Assembly (NCBI GenBank): GCA_029959085.1
Contig: JARWIR010000010.1
Location: 19,055,001 to 19,119,000 of the forward strand
DNA: 64,000 bases
Source: Nemophila menziesii
Lineage: Eukaryota; Streptophyta; Magnoliopsida; Boraginales; Hydrophyllaceae
Direction: 5' to 3'
Shown here: one piece after another, positions 12,241 through 23,137 of the stretch
Layout: the number at the start of each line of letters is the position of its first letter
Position numbering within the stretch: position 1 is the stretch's first letter
Notes under the pieces: model-generated
Told to the model about the DNA's origin: nothing
The model's database searches: none
What the model saw: the letters and a program-made list of their open reading frames with translations, nothing else
Translations under genes and position numbers: made by a program

Positions 12241-12505
12241 CTCTGACATTTTTCCCCAAAAACCCCTCCCCCGCCCTTCCTCCTCCTCCCCTCCTCCGTT
12301 CTCGGTCTAACCTAGCCTTTTCCCCCTCCCTCCCTTCTTAAATACTGACTATTTCCTTGTTTTTTTAGTCGGGATCTATGAAATTTAACCTCATTACTTC
12401 TCTATTGCCAACATTTAATTCATTAAAATCTCTATTTCAGTGTTTTTTGAGTGGAATTTTAATTTAATCTTTTAGTCTTTATCTGTCTCTTTCTCAGCAG
12501 CATTT

Positions 12506-13333
12506 ATGGCTGGCCTTAAAGAGGATGGGATAGATGGAATGGAAGATGATTTTACTCTCTCTCCTAACAAAGACGAAATTTATGCGTGCTTTGATGAACC
12601 CAAACTGTTCCTTCGAATCATTGCTTCAGGTAACATTAATATTAACTACCTTAAAAAGATCATTATCCAACATTGGGGAATCTCTGGTAGAATCACTATT
12701 GAAAAAAGGTACTAATCTCTGTGTTGTAAATTTTGAAAAACAAGATGATCTTGATCTTGTGTGGCTTAATAGACCCTATCATATCTTTGGATTTCACGTT
12801 CTTGTTCAGAAATATGATGAAGTTGTTAAGAACCCTGACTTGCTTGAACAAACCTCTTTTTGGGTTCGTATTATTGGAATTCTCTTTTATTACCTAATGT
12901 TAATTTGGGTAACAAAAGCCTTGCTGGAGTCTCATTTAAATAAAAAGTCAAGCCTCTTAGCCCAACTGAGATAAATAAACTATGTGGGCCTGCTAGCCCA
13001 TTAGTAAATAATAGCCCAAATTTCTTGATTAACCCTATCATCACTCATATTTCGGATAATTCTATATGTTTTGGCTCCTTAGAAAAGAACAAAAGCAGAA
13101 CAAAGCAGGTTAGGGTTGATCTTGGCCTTCCCGCTGAAGAAGAGAATGACTCTTTTGTCCCTGTAACTCTTATCGACTCCATTTACAATGGAAGAGGTGA
13201 TGAGATGGCAGATCTTGAACAAGGGAACAATGTTGAAGGTATAAATAATTGGGATATGGAAGGTTCACTGGAATGTCTTGAAACTGAAGTGGTTTGCGAG
13301 GTTGACCCAAATCAACCTCAAAACCTCCAATGA
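12506..13333 (+). pseudogene. LINE-2 ORF1 (DUF4283-like)
   Basis: Starts at an ATG at 12506 (MAGLKEDGIDGMEDDF). It carries a DUF4283-like domain with the expected F-L-R-I-I-A-S-G and L-x-x-W-G-I-S-G-R boxes, continued after a frameshift near 12710 (V-W-x-N-R-P-Y-H-I-F-G-F; W-V-R-I-I-G-I). The rest is hydrophilic and acidic (13025-13333). I see no clear CCHC knuckle. Its TGA stop overlaps the ORF2 ATG. Confidence 0.75.
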
Positions 13334-14354
13334 TACAAGCTTGGAACTGTCAAGGCATTGGCACGGCCTTGACAGAGCCGAGCCTAGTGGATATTTTTGA
13401 GTCTCACCACATTGAGGTACTTTTCCTTTCTGAGACAAAACATAAATTTGATTATCTTAATTCTCTCTACACTAAAATTCATTTATCTTTAGTTGCATAT
13501 GTTGATCCTGAAGGTTTATCAGGAGGTCTTGCAATATTTGTCAAAATTTCTGAGAAATTTAAACTTATAAGCTTAGATAAGAACTTAATTCATTGCACCT
13601 ATGAGGGATATAGGTTTGGTTTATGTGAGATTATCTTCATCTATGGCCATATAGCAGATAATGACAAGGAAAATTTCTTACAAAAAATTTCAAATGTCCC
13701 TTTTATATCTGATTTGTGGTGTGTAATTGGTAATTTTAATCTCATAAGGTATCCTTCTAAAAAACTTGGAGGAGAATTTGGTGGCTTATATAAAAAGAAA
13801 CATGAATCTCTTTAATGAGTTTATATCACATAATAATCTAATTGAGCTTGAAGCCAAAGGATGTAATTTCACTTGGTCAAACAAGAGAAATGGCAACCGG
13901 CTTATCAAGAAAAAATTAAATAGAATTCTTGTAAGCGAAAAATTGATGGATGTTTTTCCTAACTCATGGTGTCAGGTTCTTCCCCCTACTGGGTCTGATC
14001 ATACACCAATTCTATTAGCATTTGGTAAATATATTAATTCTAAATCAAGAATATTTGTTTTGGAAAAAGGATGGATTCATAATGATGAGTTCTGTAAAAT
14101 GATTATTGATAAATGGAAATCATGTATTTTAAATCATTGTAACTCAGTTACTAGAATTTCCCTTAAATTAAAGTATATTCGCAAACATGTTGCTCTTTGG
14201 GCCAGGAAGAGGGTGATGAACAATAGAATTCTGATTGTAAAAACCCTGGCACAAATGGACCAGTTGTTTAATGTACCATACTCGGATGTGAATAAGCTGG
14301 CATTTGATTCGTTGAGTTCAGAGTTGGAAAATCACTGGAAAAAGAAGAACTTTA
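13330..14354 (+). pseudogene. LINE-2 ORF2 endonuclease (EEP) domain
   Basis: ORF2 starts at 13330 with MIQAWNCQGIG, the standard start of plant LINE EEP domains. LFLSETK (the catalytic Glu box), a V-I-G-N-F-N box, FTWSN and GSDHTPILL follow. A frameshift near 13790 divides it into 13330-13815 and 13766-14365. The start codon overlaps the ORF1 stop as ATGA, so reinitiation coupling is plausible. The N-F-N in place of the usual D-F-N may remove an active-site residue. Confidence 0.85.
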
Positions 14355-15277
14355 TTGGTCCTTGAGATAAAAAATAAATGGCTCAAACTTGGGGATAGAA
14401 ATACTAAATTTTTCCAAGCGAGTACAAAGGTTAAAAGAAATGTTAATAGAATTTCTAGAATTAGAAATGAAGAATGCAATTGGGTGACTGAAAGTGATGA
14501 TATTACACAGGTTATTAAAACACATTACAATAGTATTTATAAAACTAGTGGGAAAAGAGATTACATCCCAATTCTCACTAAGATTAGAAAGGTTGTTACA
14601 AAAGATATGAATGAACAACTTATCAGACCCTTACATTTAGATGAACTTAAGGAGGCAGTTTGGGCCCTTGGAAGTGATAAATCTCCTAGTCCTGATGGAT
14701 TTGGTGGTTAATTTTTCAAGAAATTTTGGAATGAGGTTAAACTTGATCTTTTCATGCTTGTTTCAGATTTTATGGCTAATAGCACATCACTTCAAGATAT
14801 TAATAATACAATCCTTGCTTTGATTCCTAAATGCACTAATCCTGATGTGATTTCTTCATTTAGGCCTATAAGCTGTGCTAATTTCATATATAAGGTCATA
14901 TCTAGAATTCTTACCTCTAGACTTCAACCTTATTTGGGGAATATAATCTCTGAAACACAAACAACTTTTATTCCAAGAAGGTCTATCTTTGAGAATATTT
15001 TAGTTGCCCAAGAGGTAAGTCATTTTCTGAAAAACAAGAGGAATTTTAAGAAATATTTCATTGCTATCAAAGCAGCTATGTCTAAAGAATATGAAAATAT
15101 GGAATGATATTTCTCAATTGATCTATTAAATGAAATGGGATTTGAGTGGATTAATAACTGTATTTCAACTGCATCATATAAGATACAAATTAATGGTGAG
15201 CTCTTTGATATTAATACACCACAAAAAGGATTAAGGCAGGGTGACCCCTTGCCACCTTATCTGTTCTGCTTAATAAC
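14355..15277 (+). pseudogene. LINE-2 reverse transcriptase, N-terminal half
   Basis: Contains K-S-P-S-P-D-G-F-G-G (about 14680), FRPISC (about 14860), T-F-I-P-R-R-S-I, and GLRQGDPLPPYLF (about 15225). Motif A reads AIKAAMSKEYENME: the catalytic Asp is Ala and the second Asp of the box is Asn. The enzyme would be dead even without the stops at 14709-14711 and 15105-15107. It ends where the LTR of element B begins (15278). Confidence 0.85.
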
Positions 15278-16564
15278 TGATGTCTCCTCATTTGTGATAA
15301 TAAAATCTATTTCCGAGACATCATTTTAGGCGTATTTATTAGTTTATAGGTCGATTTCCATATTATTTAGTACACTTTCCTATTTTGGTTCTCGAATTGA
15401 TTATTTATTATTTTTAGTGCATATTGGGTTTATTATTTATTTACTGTGAAGCTTTAGAGATATATGGTAATTAATTAGAGTCCAAGTTGGTTCAAAGAGC
15501 TAAAGGAAAGAAGATAAACATGGGAATTGAAGATAAGGAGTAAAAGCTAAAAATATGGAAAAGGAAAAGCTGCCTTAATCCTGAATTTCTGCAACTACGA
15601 CCACACATCAGCTTATATCTTAAAATCGGTGAGGAATCTGGAGAACCGGTCAAGAGCAAAGTTAAACATCTTTCCGAGATGATGAATTTCGACTACTCAT
15701 ACGCGTCAAACGGATGCGTATTGAAGCTGTTAGGACCAAAACAAAAACGGGGCTGATTCCATGTTTTTGGGCTACGAATTTTAGTTGGGCTAGGAGCCCA
15801 ATATTTACCTTTTCCTTCAAGAAAATGATTAGGTCAACTTATACACTATAAATACAGCCTCTTAACACTATAAAATCATCCTTGGTGAAACCCTAAGCCA
15901 AGAGGAAGCTTACAACACAAGAAAAGAAGTCTGGAAGGAGCTGTTCATCAATAATGTCATCTTCAACCTTTGAATTTGTAATTTCTTTCTTTTCTTCCAT
16001 TAGTATGAACTAAATCTCTATTAGCTTGAGCTTTAGCATATATGTATGAACACTAGTTTTGGTTGACATCTATCTAATTTGGGAATTCTATGTTTTAAAT
16101 TGAATTATTGTTTTTATTCTCTATTTATGCGTTTGGATTTATATTCTGTGTTCTAGTGGATCGCGACCATATAGAATTACCATCTAGTAGTTAGGTCACC
16201 ATTGACAACGGTGTTTAATTACATGTTTAGCACATAACGTCTACAATACGGTTTAGATCTGAGAAATCAACCTAACTAGATAATCACCATGGTTTAGTGT
16301 ATTGCTATTTTACCATATAGAATTACCATCTAGTAGTTAGGTCACCGTTGTCTTTACTTTTTCTGCATTTCATTTATTCTAGCTTTTAGTATTTGCACTT
16401 GATTATTGCATAAGATTCCCCTAACCTTCATAGTCTCTGTGGAACGAATCTTACTTATTAATTAAAACTTGCATACGATCTGTATACTTTCAGAATCGTG
16501 CTAGCTTAGGGTGTTTATTTGCAATTTATTTATATCATATTTTATCACACCCTAGGCCACACTA
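15278..16564 (+). repeat. 5' LTR of element B
   Basis: Starts tgatgtctcc and ends cacta (normally cacca). TATA-like tataaata near 15847. It is 1287 bp against 1503 bp for the LTR at 24679 because an internal block is missing. At about 16312 the sequence jumps to a second copy of the 35-bp phrase already present at about 16165 (accatatagaattaccatc and following), then to a point about 240 bp downstream. The terminal foldback is present at 15278-15323, and an inverted pair tagggtgt/acacccta at 16507-16514 and 16547-16554. Confidence 0.9.
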
Positions 16565-16570
16565 AGTTTT

Positions 16571-16588
16571 TGGCGCCGCTGCCGGGGA
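16571..16588 (+). promoter_or_regulatory. Primer binding site, tRNA-Asp type
   Basis: TGGCGCCGCTGCCGGGGA lies six nt after the LTR end, as in Athila elements, whose minus-strand primer is recorded as tRNA-Asp. The tRNA match is from knowledge of the family, not computed here. Confidence 0.85.
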
Positions 16589-16690
16589 CTACATCGTTAG
16601 TCCTTGTGCATATATCTTGTGCTTTTATTTCAGTTAGTTCTATTTTAGACTTTTTGTTTCTTTTAGTTTTTGTTTTATAGATAGCTACAG

Positions 16691-17530
16691 ATGGAGAATC
16701 CAAGGAGACTTGAGTTACCCATCGAATTTAGAGTGCAACCACGCGTAATTTGCACTCAGGAAATCCAAGCCGTTAAATTTGGACCAGATCCAGGGATGTT
16801 AACACAATTTGCAACTCATGGGCTATTTAGCGGTGCTGCACAACAAGATCTGATCCGATATATTCAGAAATTCATGCAAATCTATGATGCTTATATCGTA
16901 AGAGGAGTGACTAGGGAGCAGGTGTATTACGTGATGTTCCAGTTCTTCTTGACCGGAGGTGCAAGCAATTGGTACGATACCCAATATCCTCATGTCATTC
17001 CAGATTGGGATAAACTTCAAGCAAGATTCCTAGACCAATTATATCCGGTCAGTAGACGATTAAAAGATATGTTGGAGCTTGAACAGTTTATACAGGAAGA
17101 CGGAGAAAGCGTGGGTAAAGCATGTTACGATTTAATGAAAAGAAAGCGAGATGTCCATACCATAAATCATCGCTGGAATATTATTTAACCTTGTTCAATG
17201 GAGGACTTAATAACAAGTCAAGGGCAAAAGCAGGTTCGTTAGGAAACAAAGGTTTTGTGTTGCTAGCTCCTGAAGAAGCCGAAATTTGTATGGAGAGAAT
17301 TCTTGAGAATGAGAGAAGTTAGCCAAGGGAACCACAAAAAAGAAGACACTTCAGAATCTCTGAAGCTCGAAGAATTGGCCCAACAACTCGAAGAACTACA
17401 AGAACAAGCTCGAACAATTGCTCAGGTGAATCTAGTGCGTACTATACCTTCGTGTCCAAGTTGTGGATCAAAAAATCATATGTGCGTCTTCTATATCTCA
17501 TCAAAATAATCATTATATTAATGGTTATGA
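16691..17530 (+). pseudogene. gag of element B (first copy)
   Basis: Retrotransposon gag domain: starts MENPRRLELPIEFRVQP and includes L-T-G-G-A-S-N-W-Y-D, the conserved core. Comparison with the intact second copy at 26308 shows a one-base loss near 17123, a TAG at about 17320 where the other copy has TGG, and a disrupted zinc knuckle near 17450-17480. The coiled E-E-L-Q-E-Q segment before the knuckle is kept. Role in the family: virus-like particle shell. Confidence 0.85.
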
Positions 17531-18875
17531 TTATCCGCAAGAAGGCTACGCTAAATATCAACAACCTCCACAACAAAGAAGTTGGGTCAGAAATCAAAAG
17601 ACTTATCATCAACCCCAACCTCAATCTTACTATCCACCACAACCTATTCATCAAAAAGCGCCCATTGTTGAAAAAGCTTATCAAGAACCACCAAAACAAT
17701 CAACGCAACTAGCAAAGAAAGAACAAACCTTAAGCTTGAATTCGAGTATGGCTAAATTTATGCAAGCAATTGAAAACAATATGAGTCATAGCCAACAGAA
17801 AATTCAAGCCCAGCAAAAGGTAATCAAGAAACTCGAGCATACTTTATCACATATGGCGAGTACATTACAAAACAGGCCGAAAGGGCAACTCCCAAGTGAT
17901 ACTATTGTGCCTCGAGATGATTCTTTCCATGCAGTTGAATTGCAAAGTGGAAAACAACTATCTCCACCAAGACCAGAACCAGAACCAATCGCTATTCCAG
18001 AAAAGGGAGGAGAAGAAACAACAGAAGATACAGTAGAAGAGGTAGTTGAACCAAAGAGTGTCCAAGTTAAGACACCTGAAAAGAAGAAAAGCTCAGTGGA
18101 ACTTAATACACGCCCTCCACCACCATACCCTTCACGTGTCAGAAAAAAGGACAATGACCTGGAATTCAAGAAGTTCGTTGACATGGTGAGCAAGTTAGAG
18201 ATTAATATGCCGTTTGTATAAGCTCTCAAAAGAATGCGGAAATATCTAAAATTCATGAAGGACATTCTTTCTAACAAACGAAGTATAGAAACTGGGGAAA
18301 CAATTGGATTACCTGTGGAGTGTAGTGCTATTTGTCAAAACAAGTTACCACCGAAGCTAGAAGATCCCGAAAGTTTTACTATTCCCATTAGCATTGGAGA
18401 CAGTTTGACCGGGAAAGCATTATGTGATTTAGGCGCGAGTATCAATCTCATGCCAAGATCCCTGTTCGAGAAGCTTAACATAGGAAAGGTAGTACCCACA
18501 TCTGTGGTATTACAAATGGCGGATTGCTCTCTCTCCCGACCAGTAGGTAAAATTGAAGATGTATTAGTTAAAGCTGGTACTTTTATTTTTCCTTGTGATT
18601 TTATTATTCTTGACTACGACGAGGATAAGAATGTCCCAATTATCCTGGGTAGACCATTCTTAACCACGGGGCGTACACTAATAGATGTTGAGAATGGTGA
18701 GTTGGTCATGAGGGTACAAGACGAACAAGTACGATTCAATGTGTTTAAGGCTATGAAGTTACCGAACTCGAAAGATGAATGTTTCAAAATAGATGTCATC
18801 AGAAAAATTACACAAGAAGTCTTCAATGAAGCAAGCTTAGATGATGATCTTGACGAAGCCTTAACACTTGAATAA
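17531..18875 (+). pseudogene. gag linker and aspartic protease of element B
   Basis: Reading frame 17463-18221 holds a Gln/Pro-rich linker, a predicted helical segment and the R-P-P-P-P-Y-P-S-R-V box that precedes protease in this lineage. After a TAA at about 18219, frame 18234-18875 holds protease with DLGASINLMPRSLF (about 18428-18470) and PIILGRPFLTTGRTLIDVENG. It ends in another TAA at 18873-18875. The family's retropepsin cleaves the gag-pol polyprotein. Active-site residues are intact. Confidence 0.85.
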
Positions 18876-20100
18876 CAAGATGAAAACGAGATTCCTCCTG
18901 AAGAAGTTGTTGCATTAGGATCAAATATACGAGAACTACTTCGAGAATCAGGTGACATTGAACTTATAAAGCAACCATCCATAATATGTCCACCTGTACT
19001 CGATGAAAAACCGCTTCCAGATCATCTACGCTATGCATATCTAGGTACGAACAAAACTTTGCCTGTTATTATTTTTGCTAACCTTTCAGGTCTTGAAGAG
19101 GAGAAGCTACTTCATGTACTTCGCGCTAACGAAGAAGCAATCGGATGGACTATTGCTGACATCAAGGGAATTAGTCCTTCCGTTTGCAAACACAAAATCA
19201 TTCTTGAGAACGAAGGTGGGCGATCTATAGTGGGACAAAGAAGACTCATGCCAGCTATGAAAGAAGTGGTGAGGAAGGAAGTTATCAAGTTGTTAGACGC
19301 ATGAATAATCTATCCGATTGCCAGCAGTGATTGGGTTAGTCCAGTGCAATGTGTTCCAAAGAAAGAAGGTATCACTACCATCCTTAATGATCAAGGTGAA
19401 GCCATACCATCAAGAAAGATCACTTCCCGCTACCATTCATTGATCAGACGTTAGACAAACTCGCAGGGAGAGAGTATTATTGTTTCCTTGACGGATATTC
19501 GGGTTATAATCAGATTTGTGTGGATCCCCTTGATCAACAAAAAAACAAATTTTACTTGTCCGTTTGGCACCTTTGCTTATAGAAGGATGTTGTTTGGTTT
19601 ATGTAATGCACCTGCCACGTTCCAGAGGTGCATGATGGCTATATTTTGAGACATGATTGATAAATACTTGGAGGTTTTTATGGATGATTTTTCGGTGTTC
19701 GGAGATAGTTTTGATGATTGTTTGAATAATCTTGAGAAATTTCTTGTGAGATGTAAAGAAAAAGATCTTGTGCTTAACTGGGAAAAATGCCACTTCATGG
19801 TTCAAGAGGGAATTGTGTTGGGACATAAAGTTTCGAAGGCGGGAATGGAGGTTGATCGTGCAAAAATTGAAGTTATCAAAACATTACCACCTCCAGTTTC
19901 TGTAAAAGGGGTGAGAAGTTTCTTGGGTCACGCAGGATTTTACCGAAGATTTTTTTAAAGATTTCTCCAAGATCGCCAAACCGCTTTATTCTTTGCTTGA
20001 AAAGGATACTCCTTTTAACTTTACTGACGAATGTCTTCAAGCGTTTTTTACGATTAAGGAGAAACTGATCTCTACACCTATTGTTATACCTCCTGATTAG
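18876..20100 (+). pseudogene. Reverse transcriptase of element B
   Basis: Palm and finger motifs recognisable: FGTFAYRRM, GLCNAPATFQRCMMAIF, EVFMDDFSVFGD (catalytic D-D), LNWEKCHFM, then G-V-R-S-F-L-G-H-A-G-F-Y-R-R-F. Lesions: TGA at 19302-19304, loss of about 57 nt near 19413 removing the segment with C-M-D-Y-R, a frameshift near 19540, TGA near 19648, a T-run frameshift near 19955, and TAG at 20098-20100 at the RT/RNase H boundary. Old and inactive. Confidence 0.85.
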
Positions 20101-20511
20101 AAAGCTCTGTTTGAACTTATGTGCGATGCTAGTGATCACGCTATGGGTGTTGTGTTGGGGCAGAGGAAAGACAAGTTATTTCTCACGATTTATTATGCAA
20201 GTAAGACTTTCAACGCTGCCCAGATGAACTATACAGTGACGGAGAAAGAGATGTTGGCCGTGGTATATGCTTTTGATGAATTCCATTCCTATCTGATTGG
20301 GAAGAAAACTATTATATACACGGACCATTCAGCTATCAGATGCCTTATGGAGAAAAAGGACGCTAAGCCACGTCTTATTAGATGGGTACTGTTGCTTCAA
20401 GAGTTCGACATAGACATTCGAGACCGAAAGGGATGCGAGAATCAAGTTGCTGATCATTTATCAAGGCTCGAAGGATCTGATGTGAACAAGGAACCATTAT
20501 TGGTTAAATAG
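20101..20511 (+). pseudogene. RNase H domain of element B
   Basis: Follows directly after the TAG at 20098-20100 in the same frame. Contains [19 protein letters not shown] (first catalytic Asp), the [14 protein letters not shown] helix with the catalytic Glu, and IIYTDHSAI. It ends with H-L-S-R-L-E-G as usual for gypsy RNase H and stops at 20509-20511. Role: removal of the RNA strand in RNA:DNA hybrids. Confidence 0.85.
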
Positions 20512-21846
20512 GTATTCCATGATGAACAACTTTTTGCTATTAAAGATGCGTTTGTGCCATGGTATGCAGATCTAGTCAACCTCATTGTGAGTGGTGTATT
20601 CCCCAAGGATATCCACCCACAACAAAGACAAAGATTATCTCACCAGGCTAAACAATACTATTGGGATGAACCGTACCTCTGGAAAATTTGTAGTGACCAA
20701 GTAGTTAGAAGATGTGTCCATGAAGGCGAAGTTGATAAGATTATAGCAAGCTGTCATAGTTAACCATATGGAGGTCACTTTAAAGGCGATAGAACTGCAG
20801 CTAAATTTCTTCAATCCGGGTTCTATTGGCCTACCCTACACAGAGATTGTCACCGTTTTGTCCAGTCATGTCAAAGATACCAGTTCACTGGTAATATATC
20901 AAAAAGGGACGCAATGCCGCTTAACAATATTCTAGAAGTCGAAATCTTTGATGTATGGGGTATAGATTTCATGGGACCTTTCATTATTTCCCATGTGAAT
21001 CTTTATATTTTGCTTGCGGTAGATTATGTAACAAAATGGGTAGAAGCAGTGGCAACACCAAAGAACGATGCTCAAATAGTGATAAAATTCTTAAAGACAA
21101 ATATCTTTTCAAGACATGGTACGCCACGTGTTCTCATCAGTGATAAAGGTACCCATTTCACCAATGCTCAACTGAGAAACCTTCTTCGTAATTTTGGAGT
21201 GAGACACCGCATTTCAACCGGTTATCACCCACAAACTAACGGTCAAGCTGAAGTTTCCAACTGGGAAATCAAATCAATTCTTGAGAAGACCGTGAACAAA
21301 ACGAGGATAGATTGGTCATTAAAGCTAGATGATGCTCTCTGGGCTTACAAAACAGCATTTAAAACACCAGTTGGGGCATCTCCATATCGCATGGTCTACG
21401 GCAAAGCGTGTCATCTACCTATTGAAATTGAAGCTCGAGCCCTCTGGGCTATTAAAACTCTGAATCTAGATCCAGAACTGGCCGGGAAACAAAGGTTGAT
21501 GCAATTAAACGAGTTTGAGGAATTTCGCTATCTTGCCTATGAAAATTCACGTCTCTACAAGGAGAAAACAAAGAGATGGCATGATAGGAGACTCCGTCCA
21601 AAGCATTTTGAGAGAGGACAAAAGGTTTTATTATACAACTCTCGATTTTCGAACTACCCAGGAAAGCTAAAATCCCGTTGGGGAGGACCTTACATTGTTA
21701 CGAAAGTCACACCTCATAGAGCGATTGAAATTGAACATCCAACCGAGCAGAGAACATTCATGGTGAATGGCCAACGTTTGAAAAGATACCATGACAGTGA
21801 AGACTTTGGACGAGAGGAGACGATCCATCTCGTAGAAAACGATTAG
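20512..21846 (+). pseudogene. Integrase of element B
   Basis: H2C2 zinc-binding region (about 20740-20890), with a stop near 20761 and the second C of C-Q-R-Y-Q replaced. Then an open frame 20914-21846 with the rve core: IDFMGPF (first Asp), LISDKGTHF (second Asp), [12 protein letters not shown] (Glu), and the C-terminal GPY/F module [11 protein letters not shown]. It ends at the normal pol terminus (TAG 21844-21846). The core looks complete; the N-terminal domain is broken. Confidence 0.85.
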
Positions 21847-21856
21847 CCTGAGGTAC

Positions 21857-21875
21857 ACGTCTAACTCAAAGACGT
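21857..21875 (+). promoter_or_regulatory. Hairpin just after pol (element B)
   Basis: ACGTCT (21857-21862) and AGACGT (21870-21875) enclose a 7-nt loop, ten bases after the pol stop. Equivalent hairpins with changed stem bases occur after pol in F, D and C. A conserved gttaaacaaaag follows. Function unknown. Confidence 0.6.
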
Positions 21876-22072
21876 TAAACAAAAGTGCTCTTGGGAGACA
21901 CCCCTTGTTTTTAACTGCTTTTTAGATTAGTTTATTGCTTTGTACTGTATAATTTCAAGTTAGTGTAGATTTTTAATTGTGTTTACAAGCTAATGGGAGA
22001 GAAAAGTAGTGAGTTATTGTGTAGGAAATGAGTTTGGGGTCAAAAGGAAACACTTGGAAAAATTCGCAGGTC

Positions 22073-22310
22073 AGTCCGGTATACCGCGCCTCATGTCCGG
22101 TGTACCGCGCCATGAAAAACCCGTGACCACGGGTTGATGACTCGGGTTATTTGCCGAGAGTTCTAAAAACAAAGAGGGTCAGGTCCGGTATACCGCGCCT
22201 CACGTTCGGTGTACCGCAGGAGGAAAAACCCGTGACCACGGATAGAAGACTCGGGTTTTTTGACGAGAGTTGAAAAAATAGCAGCATGACCAGTCCGGTA
22301 CACCGGACTA
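22073..22310 (+). repeat. Tandem palindrome array (element B)
   Basis: About two and a half units of roughly 108 nt. Each unit has CCGGTATACCG or CCGGTGTACCG cores, an inverted repeat ACCCGTG-ac-CACGGGT, and a ctcgg/ccgag stem. It lies between the pol end and the TATA-like box of the 3' ORF. Arrays with the same plan but other sequence occur at the same place in C, D and F. Confidence 0.85.
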
Positions 22311-22403
22311 GGTCGGTTTTGAAGAGTTTTATTCCTATTCCAACTCTTACCTTATCAAACTTAACCCTAACCTCCTCTACACGAAATTTTCAGACCCAAA
22401 CAC

Positions 22404-22678
22404 TATAAATACACCTTGAAGCTTGTACAAACCTCCACAATTAACACAACAACATCAATAATTCTCTCCTCCATCCTCCATAAACACAATTTCTTCATCA
22501 AATTCATCACACTACATTGTTTAACACCATCAAGAACATCAAGCTTTCAAGATTTCTTCCAAGATTCATCAAGAAACCTTTCTCCTTCATTAATTCCAAG
22601 CAACAACTTCAAGCTACACCAAATTCTCTTAAACTTTTAATTCATCTTTGGTATAACTTGAGTTGTGGGTAAATCAAC
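22404..22678 (+). promoter_or_regulatory. TATA-like box and leader of the 3' ORF (element B)
   Basis: Tataaata at 22404-22411 is followed by a 270-nt leader, rich in A and C, without a long ORF and ending at the ATG at 22679. The layout resembles a plant pol II core promoter and 5' UTR. F has the same layout (tatataaaca at 58011). Promoter activity is inferred. Confidence 0.5.
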
Positions 22679-23137
22679 ATGACTAATAGATCTGATGCTA
22701 TGGAATACAAGAGAAAGTGTACCATCTTAGGGAAGAATAAGAAATTGCCTGGAGCCACCATTGAAAATCCTATCAACCTTGATGAGGATACTGAAGAATT
22801 AAAAGAAACGGCACCAGCACAACCACTACCAAAGAAATCAACTGCTAGAATGTCTGTACCAGCAAGGCCTACGAAAAAGAAGAAGATTCATGATCAAGGT
22901 TCTTCTACTTCTTCCTCTAAAGTTGATTATGATATTCCCCCATGGGCTCTTAAATTAAAACATGAAGTTGAACGTTTAGAAGAATAAAACAGAGAACTTT
23001 GGGTGGAAATTACACAGATTAATTCACAGCTGGAAGATATAACAATGGACCGAGATATTGATAATTATTCTTCTCCATCTTCTTCGGAGGAGGAGGACAT
23101 AATGGATCTCTATGGCCAGTCGGGTACGCCACTCTAA
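22679..23137 (+). pseudogene. Small 3' ORF of element B (MTNR family)
   Basis: Starts MTNRSDAMEYKRKCTILGKN and continues through an acidic and then Lys-rich segment to PPWALKLKHEVERLEE. A TAA at 22985-22987 interrupts it, and the frame then continues with similarity to the F copy (the W-x-E-I-T-Q-I segment and D-I-D-N-Y-S) to a stop at 23135-23137. No transmembrane segment or signal peptide is visible, so it is not an obvious envelope protein. Element D has a longer protein at this position with the same start. Function not recognised. Confidence 0.7.

Noticed and set aside
17804..18277. Minus-strand 157-codon Ser/Gly-rich frame
   Set aside because: Antisense of the gag linker and protease of element B; no independent support.
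22073..22310. CRISPR-like regularly spaced palindromic repeats
   Set aside because: Plant retrotransposon context, diverged tandem units without unique spacers, no cas genes.
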